Below are positions 1 through 8,800 of a stretch of DNA of 48,707 bases, piece by piece; the first letter of the stretch is position 1, and each line of letters opens with the position of its first letter. The DNA is from Reyranella sp. (GTDB lineage Bacteria > Pseudomonadota > Alphaproteobacteria > Reyranellales > Reyranellaceae), in NCBI GenBank assembly GCA_021732285.1, contig JAKFVH010000221.1, positions 1 to 48,707 on the forward strand, in the 5' to 3' direction. The notes beneath the pieces were generated by a model. The model did not search any database, was not told where the DNA came from, and saw only the letters and a program-made list of their open reading frames with translations. A program made the translations under genes and the position numbers.

Positions 1-126
1 GCCGTGAGCTTGGCAATGAAGCCTGTCGGTAAGCCGGATGCGGGAGATCCGCACGTCCGGTTTGATGAGCGGGGACGGGAGACGGAGCGACTTCAGCGTC
101 GACACCGCGCCCGTCCTCGACTCTAC
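1..126 (+). mobile_element. 3' end of a group II intron (domains V and VI)
   Basis: Positions 31-63 fold as a group II intron domain V: an outer stem starting AAGCCGGA (with the AGC catalytic triad) pairs with TCCGGTTT, and an inner stem TGCGG/CCGCA closes a GAGA-type loop, with the usual two-base bulge (CG) on the 3' side. Positions about 69-119 form a domain VI-like hairpin (GGGGACGGG against CCCGTCCTC), and the element ends in ..CTCTAC near 126, matching the AY 3' terminus of such introns. The rest of the intron and any reverse transcriptase lie left of the window. The open frame across it is a known type of false protein call on intron RNA. Confidence 0.82.
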
Positions 127-168
127 CGCGCTCATGATCATGAGCGGGCGGGACGCCCGCGGTCCGCG
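127..168. repeat. Partial palindromic intergenic repeat (family A) next to the intron
   Basis: Contains the palindrome CTCATGATCATGAG followed by the stem CGGGC-GGGAC-GCCCG and CGGTCC. The same modules occur in order in the element at 23947-24043 and, with changes, at 12132-12280. Here the left half of the element is missing and intron sequence takes its place, so the intron probably inserted into the repeat. The stretch 169-190 shows nothing recognisable. Confidence 0.6.
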
Positions 169-190
169 TATGACTATATGAAGGGAAGAG

Positions 191-1078
191 TCAGCCCTTT
201 ACGGCACCCGCCGACAGGCCCTCGACGATGTACTTCTGCAGCAGCGCCACCAGCACCACGGTGGGCGCGAGCGCCAACAGGCAGATCGCCATCATCAGGT
301 TGAAGAAGACATGGACGTCGCCGACCAGGCTCGCGATCACCACGGGCAGGGTCATGAAGTTGGGGCGGGCGTTCAGGATCAGCGGGATCAAGAGCTCGTG
401 CCAGGAGATGATGAACATGATGACGCCGCAGGCCGCCAGGGCCGGCGTGGCGAGCGGCAGGACAATGCGCACGAACGCGGAGAAGCGCGTGCAGCCGTCG
501 ATGCGGGCGGCCTCTTCCAGCTCGCCCGGAATGGTGTCGAAGTAGGGCGCCAGGATCAGGATGGCGTAGGGCAGCAGGAAGCCCGTCTCGGCGATGATGA
601 CGCCGCTCAACGAATTGAGCTGTCCGACGGAGCGCATGACGACATACAACGGGATCATCAACACGATCACCGGCACGAAGCGCGCGACGATGTTGGCCTG
701 CAAGAGGAACAGCGTCCATCGGTAGCGCAGGCGGGCCAGCGTATAGGCCGACAGCGCGCCGAACAGCAAGGTCAGCACCGTGACCGAGATCGCCACGATC
801 GCCGAGTTGGCGAAGGCGACATAAAAATTCTTGATGTTGTCGGGCAGGTAGGTGACCTGCTCGAAGATGCGACCCTTCTGCTCGCCCTTGCTCAGGATGA
901 CCAGGAAGTTGTCGAGTGTGACCTCCAGCGGCAGCACGCGGCGGGTGTCGGCCTGCAGCGCCTTCTCCGACTGGATGCTGCCGATGAACACCGCCACCAC
1001 GGGCAGCAGGATGAAGAAGATCACCATCAGGTTGGCGACGTGCAGCATCAGCCGGGCGGTGGGCGTCTTCTTGAACAT
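191..1078 (-). CDS. Carbohydrate ABC transporter permease (MalG/UgpE-type)
   Basis: Inner-membrane permease of about 295 residues with six hydrophobic spans. Near residue 195 it has the EAA loop of binding-protein-dependent permeases (IPGELEEAARIDG, then a hydrophobic stretch ending LPLA), which docks to the ATPase. The C-terminus GAVKG is typical of MalG-like proteins. The ATG overlaps the stop of the upstream permease gene (TGATG), so the two are translationally coupled. It is the last gene seen of a minus-strand operon (binding protein, permease, permease). No ATPase gene is in view; one could lie beyond the intron. The substrate cannot be read from the sequence, but a sugar or polyol is the family expectation. 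Confidence 0.9.
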   Translation of the reverse strand: MFKKTPTARLMLHVANLMVIFFILLPVVAVFIGSIQSEKALQADTRRVLPLEVTLDNFLVILSKGEQKGRIFEQVTYLPDNIKNFYVAFANSAIVAISVTVLTLLFGALSAYTLARLRYRWTLFLLQANIVARFVPVIVLMIPLYVVMRSVGQLNSLSGVIIAETGFLLPYAILILAPYFDTIPGELEEAARIDGCTRFSAFVRIVLPLATPALAACGVIMFIISWHELLIPLILNARPNFMTLPVVIASLVGDVHVFFNLMMAICLLALAPTVVLVALLQKYIVEGLSAGAVKG

Positions 1079-1998
1079 CAGAGTGTCACCCGGCGGTAGA
1101 TCAGGCGCAGGTAGACCAGCGCGATGGCCGCGATCATCAAGGTCAGGATGAAGGCCGAGGCCGAGCCCATGCCGAAGTTGTTGGGCGGGGCAAAGGTGAT
1201 CTTGTAGCTGTACCAGGCCGCGACCCAGGTGGCGTCGCCCGGGCCGCCCTGGGTGATGGCTAAAATCTCCTCGAACACGGCGAAGGCGAAAGCGGTGCGC
1301 AGGATCAGGATGATGGCGATGATCTGCTGCAGCATTGGCCAGGTGATCTTGGTGAAGCGATGCCAGGCGTTGGCGCCGTCGATCGCCGCCTGCTCGTAGA
1401 GCTCGCGCGGGATGCCCTGCAGCGCTGCATGCACCAGGATGATGGCGAAGGGGAGCGTGCGCCAGATGTAGGGCACGGTGACGGCGTAGAGCGCGGTGTC
1501 GGGATTGCCGGCCCAGTTCACGGGATCGCTTATGAGGCCCAGCGAGAACAGGATGCGGTTCAGGAAGCCGAACTGGAAACTGTAGAGGAACGACCAGATG
1601 AGCCCGTTGCAGATCGGCGGGATGGCGTAGGGCAGCAGGATCAGGAACCGCGTGATGCGCGAGGTCCAGATGCTGGTCTGGTTGATCAGCAGCGCGATCG
1701 CCACGGCGAGCACGATCTCGCTGCCCACGGTGATGACGGTGAAGATCAGCGTGTTCTTGATGGCGACCCAGAACAGCGGATCTTCCAGGACGCGGCCGTA
1801 ATTCTCCCAGCCGGTGAAGGCGAACTCGCCGCGCCGCAGTTGCGCCAGGCCGACACGGTGGACCGACAGGTAGGCCGCGTAGCCCACCGGATAGGCCAGC
1901 ACCAGGCCGAGGCAGATCAGCGTCGGCAGGTTCATGACGAGCGCGAAGCGCCCGGCCGACATCTCGCGCCGGAACCAGGGGATACGCACCCGGTTCAC
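1078..1998 (-). CDS. Sugar ABC transporter permease (MalF/UgpA-type)
   Basis: 306-residue inner-membrane permease. A first membrane span follows a short basic N-terminus (about residues 20-45), five more hydrophobic spans follow, and an EAA loop (IPRELYEQAAIDGANAW) lies around residue 215. This pairs with the MalG-type gene whose start overlaps its stop. The binding-protein gene lies 31 bases upstream in the same direction, so the three form one operon. Length and motif order are normal for the family, and nothing is damaged. The substrate is unknown; the neighbouring aldose epimerase and sugar-type dehydrogenase on the opposite strand make a sugar plausible. Confidence 0.9.
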   Translation of the reverse strand: MNRVRIPWFRREMSAGRFALVMNLPTLICLGLVLAYPVGYAAYLSVHRVGLAQLRRGEFAFTGWENYGRVLEDPLFWVAIKNTLIFTVITVGSEIVLAVAIALLINQTSIWTSRITRFLILLPYAIPPICNGLIWSFLYSFQFGFLNRILFSLGLISDPVNWAGNPDTALYAVTVPYIWRTLPFAIILVHAALQGIPRELYEQAAIDGANAWHRFTKITWPMLQQIIAIILILRTAFAFAVFEEILAITQGGPGDATWVAAWYSYKITFAPPNNFGMGSASAFILTLMIAAIALVYLRLIYRRVTL

Positions 1999-2029
1999 GG
2001 CGATCTCTTGGACTTGCGTGATCAGGACG

Positions 2030-3388
2030 TCAGACCTTGCGCTTGGCGTCGGCGATGCCCTTGATCAGGTTGTCGCAGCATTGGTCGGCCGTGATCTGCC
2101 CGGTCAGGGTCTTTTGGACCTCGATATTGAGCTGGTCGGTCCACGGGAAGTGCCAGGGCTGATAGACCGACGAGCAGACCTCGCCGATATACGCCGCCTT
2201 GTCCCAGATCTTCAGGATCTCCGGCACGTCGCCCCATGGCGCCCAGCCCTGCTTCACCGCATCGCTGTTCATCACCGAGGTGTAGCCCGAGCCCAGCATG
2301 GCATCCTTGGCCAGGCTTATAGCCTGCGTGTAGTTGCCGTCCTTGGTCTTGCCGCCGAGATACTGCAGCAGCTTCCAGCCCCATTCCTTGTCGCGCGTCG
2401 CCGTCGACAGAAAATAGACGTGGGTGACGCCCATCGTCTTGCCCTCGCCGGGCGAGCCCAAGACCTTGACCTTGCCGGCGATCGGCGACTGCGCCGGATC
2501 GTTGACGACGTTCAAGCCGTAGTGATGGTTCGGACCACGATAGAGGTTCTTGCCGGCGCCGAACGCTTTGGCCGAGGTCGTGAACTGCACTTTTAGCGAT
2601 TCGGGATCGGCGATATCGAGGCCCTTCTCGAAAGTGTTGGCCCACCACTTCAGCGTCTCGCGGGCGATCGAGCCCGCTCCGAGCTGATGGTTGCCCTGCT
2701 TGTCGAAGAAGGCGCCGCCCTTGTTCCAGGTCATCTGGTACCAGGTGCCCGGCAGCTGCTCGAGGCCGACGCCCGCGACCCACAGGATGGGATAGCGCGA
2801 CACGCCGTCCTTCTTGGCCTTTACGCAATGCTCGATGAACTCGTCGTAGGTCGTGAACGGCTTGTCGATCTTCAGCTTCTCCAGCATGTCGGTGTAGTAG
2901 TTCCAGACCCAGACCGCGGAGAAGTAGGGCAGGCCCATGGTCTTGCCGCCGACCGTCGCCACCTGCTTGGTGAAGGGCGTGAAGTCCTTGATGTAGTCCG
3001 CCGCGCCGGGAAGGCCGTCGATCGGTTCGACCAGGCCCTGGCTCACGAAGTTGGGGAAGGAGAAGGGCGAGGACTGCGAGACGTCGATCTTCTCGCCCGC
3101 CGCGAACATGGTGGTGAGCTTGGTCGGATGATCGTTGAACGAGGAGATGGTCGAATCGACCTTCACGCCCCAGTCGGCCTCGAACTGCTTGGCGATGCGC
3201 GTATAGATGTCGCCGTAGGTCCAGACCACGAAGTTGACGGCATCGACCTTGCTCTTGGGCGGCACGCTCCACGGACCGCCCGGCTGGCCGAAGGCGCCGC
3301 CGGACAATCCCGCTGCTCCGAGACCAGCTGCGCCCGCGAGGACACGGCGCCGGCTCAGCTCCCATTTGCGGATCAGGTCATCGGTCAT
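2030..3388 (-). CDS. ABC transporter extracellular solute-binding protein (family 1), Tat-type signal
   Basis: 452-residue periplasmic binding protein. The N-terminus has a twin-arginine motif (SRRRVLAGAAG) followed by a hydrophobic Ala/Gly segment, so export through Tat is likely. The remainder has the layout of large sugar-binding proteins: an early segment on a target polypeptide-like fold, the aromatic-rich middle (WVWNYYTDMLEKLKI, then a WAGVGLEQLPGTWYQM stretch) and a C-terminal ILKIWDKAAY helix. It heads the operon with the two permeases downstream. A candidate sigma-54 promoter lies about 75-90 bases upstream of its ATG. The ligand is not identifiable by eye. Confidence 0.88.
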   Translation of the reverse strand: MTDDLIRKWELSRRRVLAGAAGLGAAGLSGGAFGQPGGPWSVPPKSKVDAVNFVVWTYGDIYTRIAKQFEADWGVKVDSTISSFNDHPTKLTTMFAAGEKIDVSQSSPFSFPNFVSQGLVEPIDGLPGAADYIKDFTPFTKQVATVGGKTMGLPYFSAVWVWNYYTDMLEKLKIDKPFTTYDEFIEHCVKAKKDGVSRYPILWVAGVGLEQLPGTWYQMTWNKGGAFFDKQGNHQLGAGSIARETLKWWANTFEKGLDIADPESLKVQFTTSAKAFGAGKNLYRGPNHHYGLNVVNDPAQSPIAGKVKVLGSPGEGKTMGVTHVYFLSTATRDKEWGWKLLQYLGGKTKDGNYTQAISLAKDAMLGSGYTSVMNSDAVKQGWAPWGDVPEILKIWDKAAYIGEVCSSVYQPWHFPWTDQLNIEVQKTLTGQITADQCCDNLIKGIADAKRKV

Positions 3389-3460
3389 GTCGTGTTCCCC
3401 AAAGCGTTGTTCGATGATGAAACCCTATCACCGCACCATGGGCGGATGTAGGGATATGCA

Positions 3461-3475
3461 GCAAAAAGTACGCCA
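3461..3475 (-). promoter_or_regulatory. Candidate sigma-54 (-24/-12) promoter for the binding-protein operon
   Basis: On the minus strand the sequence is TGGCGTACTTTTTGC, with GG and GC dinucleotides at the required spacing (positions 2-3 and 14-15 of a 15-base box) and a T-run before GC, as in RpoN promoters. It deviates from TGGCACG at three positions. Transcription would start near 3449, giving a leader of about 60 bases before the ATG at 3388. Confidence 0.4.
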
Positions 3476-3514
3476 GGGTGGATTGCACGCCCGGATGGGG
3501 TTAGAGGCAACGCC

Positions 3515-4366
3515 ATGACCTCGTTGTCCCTCGGGGCCGGCCACCTCGTGGTCGAGCTTGCGCCGCAGGCCGGCGGATCGATCGCGCGCTTCCGTCACGG
3601 CGACGCCGATCTGCTGCGGCCGATGACGACCGAGGCGATGGCGTCCGGCCGCGGCAACGACGCCGCCTGCTATCCGCTGGTGCCGTTCTCCAATCGCATT
3701 GCAAATGGGCGTCTCGTTTTCGACGGCCAGGAATTCAAGCTCGAACAGAACTGGCCCGGCGTGCGCCATCCCATGCACGGCGAGGGTTGGGCGCGCGCGT
3801 GGGACGTGGCGCGCCACGACGGTCGCAGCGCAGAGCTTGTGCATGAGCATGACGGCAAGAAGGGCTGGCCGTTCCGCTATCGGGCACAGCTGTCGTTCCG
3901 TCTCGATGAGGCCGGTTTGACCGTAAACATGGCGATCGCGAATCTCGAGAGCCGCGTCGTGCCGGCCGGCTTCGGCCTGCATCCCTTCTTCACGCGCGAC
4001 GCCGACACCGAGCTTGCCTTCCGCGCGGCCGCCCTGTGGCTGGGCGACGAGGAAGTGCTGCCGGTCGAGCGCGTTGCCGTGCCGGCCGAGTGGGACTACG
4101 CCCGATCGCGCAAGGTCGCGCCCGGTCTAGACAATTGCTTCGAGGATTGGGACGGTCGTGCCGTCATCGCCTGGCCGGGCCGCGGCCTGAAGCTTGAGCT
4201 GCAGGCCGGGCAGCCGTTCCGCCATGCCGTGGTCTACACCCCGGCGAACCGTCCATACTTCTGTGTCGAGCCCGTGAGCCACGTCAACGGCAAGGTTGCC
4301 GAGGCCAGGCTCGCGCCGGGTGCTACGCTTGCCGGCGAAGTCGCTTTCCGCGTTTCAACCGTGTGA
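3515..4366 (+). CDS. Aldose 1-epimerase family protein
   Basis: 283-residue GalM-like mutarotase, cytoplasmic, expected to interconvert the alpha and beta anomers of an aldose. Seen in the sequence: the substrate-binding NRIANGR (about 60-66), the HPMHGEGW motif (His85/His88), the GLHPFF motif with the likely general acid His156, and the likely catalytic base Glu252 in YFCVEPVSHVNG. This is shorter than E. coli GalM (about 346 residues) and fits the compact GalM-like subgroup. The start is supported by an AGAGG ribosome site 7 bases upstream. An SDR dehydrogenase gene follows 7 bases after the stop, suggesting a sugar oxidation pathway fed by the divergent ABC importer. Confidence 0.87.
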   Translation: MTSLSLGAGHLVVELAPQAGGSIARFRHGDADLLRPMTTEAMASGRGNDAACYPLVPFSNRIANGRLVFDGQEFKLEQNWPGVRHPMHGEGWARAWDVARHDGRSAELVHEHDGKKGWPFRYRAQLSFRLDEAGLTVNMAIANLESRVVPAGFGLHPFFTRDADTELAFRAAALWLGDEEVLPVERVAVPAEWDYARSRKVAPGLDNCFEDWDGRAVIAWPGRGLKLELQAGQPFRHAVVYTPANRPYFCVEPVSHVNGKVAEARLAPGATLAGEVAFRVSTV

Positions 4367-4373
4367 GGGATCC

Positions 4374-5141
4374 ATGCCTCCTTTCGCCTCCTATCCCAGC
4401 CTGAAAGATCGTCCGGTGTTCGTGTCGGGCGGCGGCTCGGGCATCGGCGCATCGATCGTCGAGCATTTCGCCGAGCAGGGCGCCAAGGTGGCCTTCGTCG
4501 ACATCGACGAGGCGGCGTCGAAGGCGCTGGCCAAGAAGCTCGCCGGCGTCGGTCACCCTGAGCCCGCCTTCGCCAGATGCGACGTGCGCGACACCGCGGC
4601 CTATCAGAAGACGATCACGGCAATGGCCAAGCAGCTCGGCGACTTCACGGTGCTCGTGAACAACGCTGCGCGCGATGACCGGCATACGATGGAGCAGGTC
4701 ACCGAAGCCTACTGGGACGAGCGTATGAACGTGAACCTGCGCCACCAGTTCTTCGCCATCCAGGCGGTGGTGCCGGGAATGAAGAGGGCGGGCGGCGGCT
4801 CGATCATCAACTTCAGCTCGGTGAGCTATCACGCCATGACGGCCAACCTGGCGGTCTACCAAGGCGCCAAGGCGGGGGTGGTCGGCATGACGCGCGGGCT
4901 GGCGCGCGACTTCGGGGCCGACAAGATCCGGCTCAATATCATCACGCCGGGCTGGATCATGACACAGCGCCAGATCGATCTCTGGCTGACGCCGGAGGCC
5001 GAGGCCGACCTGATGAAGGTGCAGTGCCTGAAGGAGAAGGTCTATCCGCCCGACATCGCCCGTATGGTGCTGTGGCTCGCCTCCGACGACAGCCGCATGG
5101 TGACGGCGCAGAACTTCGTGGTCGACGGAGGACGGATGTGA
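4374..5141 (+). CDS. SDR family NAD(P)-dependent oxidoreductase
   Basis: 255-residue classical short-chain dehydrogenase. Visible motifs: the nucleotide-binding GGGSGIG at 19-25, NNAA at 96-99, the catalytic Ser at 148-149 (INFSSVS), Tyr162 and Lys166 (YQGAK), and a C-terminal VDGG cofactor/tetramer segment. Asp-containing VDID after the second strand suggests preference for NAD over NADP. It sits 7 bases behind the aldose epimerase and overlaps the next gene, so it is probably a sugar 1-dehydrogenase (for example for galactose, arabinose or fucose). That substrate is inference from context. The ATG at 4374 was chosen because it follows GAGGGATCC and removes a nonhomologous extension. Confidence 0.9.
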   Translation: MPPFASYPSLKDRPVFVSGGGSGIGASIVEHFAEQGAKVAFVDIDEAASKALAKKLAGVGHPEPAFARCDVRDTAAYQKTITAMAKQLGDFTVLVNNAARDDRHTMEQVTEAYWDERMNVNLRHQFFAIQAVVPGMKRAGGGSIINFSSVSYHAMTANLAVYQGAKAGVVGMTRGLARDFGADKIRLNIITPGWIMTQRQIDLWLTPEAEADLMKVQCLKEKVYPPDIARMVLWLASDDSRMVTAQNFVVDGGRM

Positions 5142-5812
5142 ACGCGGCGGCCATTCCGGGATGGGTCGGTCGCCGCTTCGTCCATGCCTTCCGGGAGGTG
5201 CTGCCGCCGACGCTGTTCTTCCTGTTCTCCTTCAACCTCATCGTCTTCACGACCAACCTGCTGGTCCACGAGTACTGGTTCAAGCTGTCGAGCTTCCTGA
5301 TCGCCACGACCACGGCGCTGGTGGTCGGCAAGGCGGTGCTGGTGGTCAACCATATCCGGCTGATCGACCGCTTCCGCGGCGCGCCGCTGATCCAGCCCAT
5401 TCTCTACAAGGCGCTGTTCTACACCCTGGTCGTGATGGTGGTGCGCCTGGCGGAGCGCTTCATCCATCTCGCCATCGACGACCAGGGATTCGCCGCCGCG
5501 CTGGACCTCGCCGTGCACGACTTCAGCTGGCGACGCTTCGCGGCGGTCCAGATCTGGATCTTCACCTGCTTCCTGATCTACGTGACCGCGACGGAGCTGA
5601 GCCGTCTCCTGGGTGAAGGCCAGTTGTTCCGCCTGTTCTTCCGCCACCGCTCGAACCAGCATCGCCTGACGCGGCGCCAGCACGTGCGCGCCCTGATGGA
5701 GCTCAGCCGGCTTGCCGAGACGACGCCGCGCGAAAAGCTTCTCGATCCCGGCACGCCGCAAGGACAGCGACTGGCGACAATCGTCGACGCGTTGCGGCAA
5801 CGGCCTGCCTAA
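5138..5812 (+). CDS. Hypothetical multi-span membrane protein
   Basis: 224 residues with a GTG start that overlaps the stop of the SDR gene (ATGTGA), indicating coupled translation. Hydrophobic spans are visible around residues 20-45 (LPPTLFFLFSFNLIVF), 52-70, 85-105 and 130-150, followed by a basic, soluble C-terminal third (RHRSNQHRLTRRQHVRA). I do not recognise the family. The intact frame, coupling and clear membrane pattern support a real gene. It converges with the autotransporter gene 11 bases downstream, with no obvious terminator between them. Confidence 0.75.
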   Translation: MNAAAIPGWVGRRFVHAFREVLPPTLFFLFSFNLIVFTTNLLVHEYWFKLSSFLIATTTALVVGKAVLVVNHIRLIDRFRGAPLIQPILYKALFYTLVVMVVRLAERFIHLAIDDQGFAAALDLAVHDFSWRRFAAVQIWIFTCFLIYVTATELSRLLGEGQLFRLFFRHRSNQHRLTRRQHVRALMELSRLAETTPREKLLDPGTPQGQRLATIVDALRQRPA

Positions 5813-5823
5813 AAGCGTCACGC

Positions 5824-8800
5824 TCACCAGGTCATGCGCAGGCCGGCAGCGATGGCGTGGCTGGAGTCCTGACCGGAGATGGTGCCTTCATACTTGACGT
5901 AGACGCCGAGTGCGTCGGCCAGAGCGGTGCTGGCCGAGAAGCCGATGACCGCGCCGTCGCGCGTTGGCGCCGCCCCCTGGACCGTGAACGGCACCGCTGG
6001 CGCGCCGACGAATGACGCCGTCACCGGCCGCGTCGTGTCGGCGTACTCATGGCTCCAGCCGAGCTTGAGCTGGGCTGCGATCCTGTCGCGCAAGCCCACA
6101 TCCAGCGCCGCGCCGAGCTGGGCGCCGAATACCGTGCGCAAGGAATTGGTGGTCTGCGCCGCGACGCTGAGATTGAGCGACTGCGCGCCGGTCTCGGTGA
6201 AGGCGTTCTGCGTCGCCGTCGATCCCTGAAGTCGCGCGAACGGCGTGAGGTACGCCATCGCCGTGCCGCCGAGCTCGACGCGATATCCCGTCTCGAGCTG
6301 GCCGAGGAACTGGTTGGCGCCGGTCTGGCCGAAGGCCGTGCGCGGCTGCAGGCCGGAGATGGTGATGCTGCGCCACATCCGGTTGGCGGAGTAGGCGTAG
6401 CCTGCGATGCCGTCGACGTAGGCCGGCCCCTGGATGAAGCTCGCATAGACGCCGGCCTGGACGGTATCGGTGGCGCTGCGGCCGTCGAAGCCGCCGGTCC
6501 ATTGGCCGCCGCTCAGGTAGCCCACCGTGACGCCCGCGAGGAAGTTGGGGGTGAACTTGCGGTCGAGGCCGCCGGAGAAGCCGCCGACGGTGTAGGTGAA
6601 GGTGCCGGCATTGCTGTTGCCGGCGATGGTGCCGGTGCCGCCGATCGCGCCGCCCCAGGCACCCCACACGGCGGGCTCCGTCGCATCGCAGGCCACGACA
6701 CAGGCCTCCGCCAACGCGACCTTGTTGCCGCCGCTGCCGGTGCCGCCGGCCTGGTTGGAGAAGTTGCTGAGGAAGAGCTGCGCGCCCTGCACCAGCGCGT
6801 TGGAGAAGCCGGCATACTGCTGGCCGCTGATGGCGTTCAAGGCCAGCGGCCCCTGCGTCGTGCCGAGCGTGGCGATGGCGTTCAACACCGTGGCGTAGTC
6901 GCCGCTCGCCGAGCCGAAGGTCTGGTCGAGCACGGCGCCGACGGCGCGCTGGTTGGGCGTGTTGCCGCCGAACGAGGAGAAGGCGTTCTGCTGCAGCGAC
7001 AGCGTCAGGAACACGTCGTTGGCGTCGTAGGAGAGCGACGGGGTCAGGAAGGCGAAGTTGCTGCTCACGCCCGAGTAAGTTCCGTTCACGCCGCCATTGG
7101 CGCGCAGGATGGTGTAGGTCGTGTTCGCGGCATAGGTGCCGGGTTGGGCCAGCACCTGCACCGTCGCCCCGCCGCCGATGGTGGCCGTGCCCGTGACGTT
7201 GATGCGGTCGCTCTGGCCCTGCGCGTTGGCCTCGACCTGGTAGATGCCGCCCAGCTGGCTGAAGGTACCGTTGACCGTCAGCGTGCCGATCGAGTTGCCG
7301 GGCGCCAGCACGCCGCCGCTGGAGGCGAGGCCGCCCATCGAGCCGTTGCCCATCAGCACAGCGCCGTTCACCAGGTTGACCGAACTTGCCAGGCTGCCGT
7401 TCACGGCCAGCGTGCTGGCGTTGACGGTGGTTGGCCCGGTGTAGGTGCCGTTGCCGGTGAGGTTGAGCAGGCCGCCGCCCTGCACGGTCATGCCGCCGCT
7501 GCCGGACATGACGCCGGCATAGGTGCCGCCGCCGGTCTGGTTGAAGACGACGCTCGCGTTGTTGAGGATGTTGCCCTGCAGGCTCTGTGTGTTGCCGACC
7601 AGTGTGCCGCCCGACACCGTCGTGCCGCCGCTGTAGGTGTTGACGCCACTGAGCGTCAGCGTGCCCGCGCCCGTCTTGGCAAGCCCGCCCGCGCCGCTGA
7701 TCGTGCCCGCGAAGTCGCCGGAGCCGATGCTCAGGACAGTCGCGGCTGCGGCACCTGTCATGACCGTGCCACCGCCCTGCAGGTTGGTGATGGTGGAGGA
7801 GAAATCGTTGAAGTCGAGCGTCGCGCCCGAATTCACGATCGTCGTGGCGCGGGCGTTGCCGGTCAGGCTGCCGAACGTGGCGTTGCCGGCGCGCAGCGTG
7901 CCGCCGGCGACGACCGTCGAGAACGCGATGTTGGTGAGGAAGGAGGTGCCCGCCTGGTAGAGCACGGTTCCGGCGTTCGCGCTGCTGCCGAAGGTTATGA
8001 CCGGGTTGGGCGCCAGCAGGGACGGAGCAAAGCCGTTCGGCGCCAGCGTCAGCGTCGTTCCCGTCGCGGCACCAATCGCGCCCGCCGAAAAGACGATGTC
8101 GTTGCTGATCGTTGTGTTGGCGACGCCCGTCAGGTTGCCGCCGTTGAGGGTCACCGACCCGGTTCCCAGCGCCCCGCCGTTGGAGACGGCAAGCGCGCCG
8201 GCGTTGATCGTCGTGCCGCCTGAATAGTTGTTGATGCCGCCCAATGTCAGCGTCCCGACGCCTACTTTGGTCAAGCCGCCGGTGCCGCCGATCGCCCCCG
8301 TCAAGGTCGACGAAAATCCGTTGGTGTCGACGGTCCCGCCGCCGGCATTGAGGGTGATGCCGCGGGACGAGGTGAAGGCTGCACCGGCCTGCAACGTGCC
8401 GCCGCCGAACGCCAGACCGCTGCCGTTCACGCCGAGGCTGGCGTCGCTCGAGACCGACAGCGCGCCGCCGTTGATCGCCGTACCGCCGGAATAGGTGTTG
8501 TTGCCCGACAGGATCGTCGTGCCGCCGCCCGTCTTGACCAGGTTGTAGCTGCCGGCATTGCCGCCGGTGCCGCCCGATCCCGTCTGGTCGGCGATGGCGT
8601 CGGACACGGTCTGCGTCTGGCCGGCGCCCGGCGACAGGGTGAGCGTGCCGTTGCCTTGCAGGAACAGGCCGCCCCCCAAGGCCGAGCCGCCGTTGTTGGC
8701 GCCGCCACCAGTGCCACCGGTCACCGAGTTGCCGTTGACGGTCAGCGGGCCGCCAAGTGTGAGAGTGCCGCCCTGTTGCACGAAGATGCCGCCGCCGGCG

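Noticed and set aside
4-303. Open frame of 99 codons over the window start
   Set aside because: It runs across group II intron domains V/VI and into intergenic repeat. Such frames are a known false call on intron RNA.
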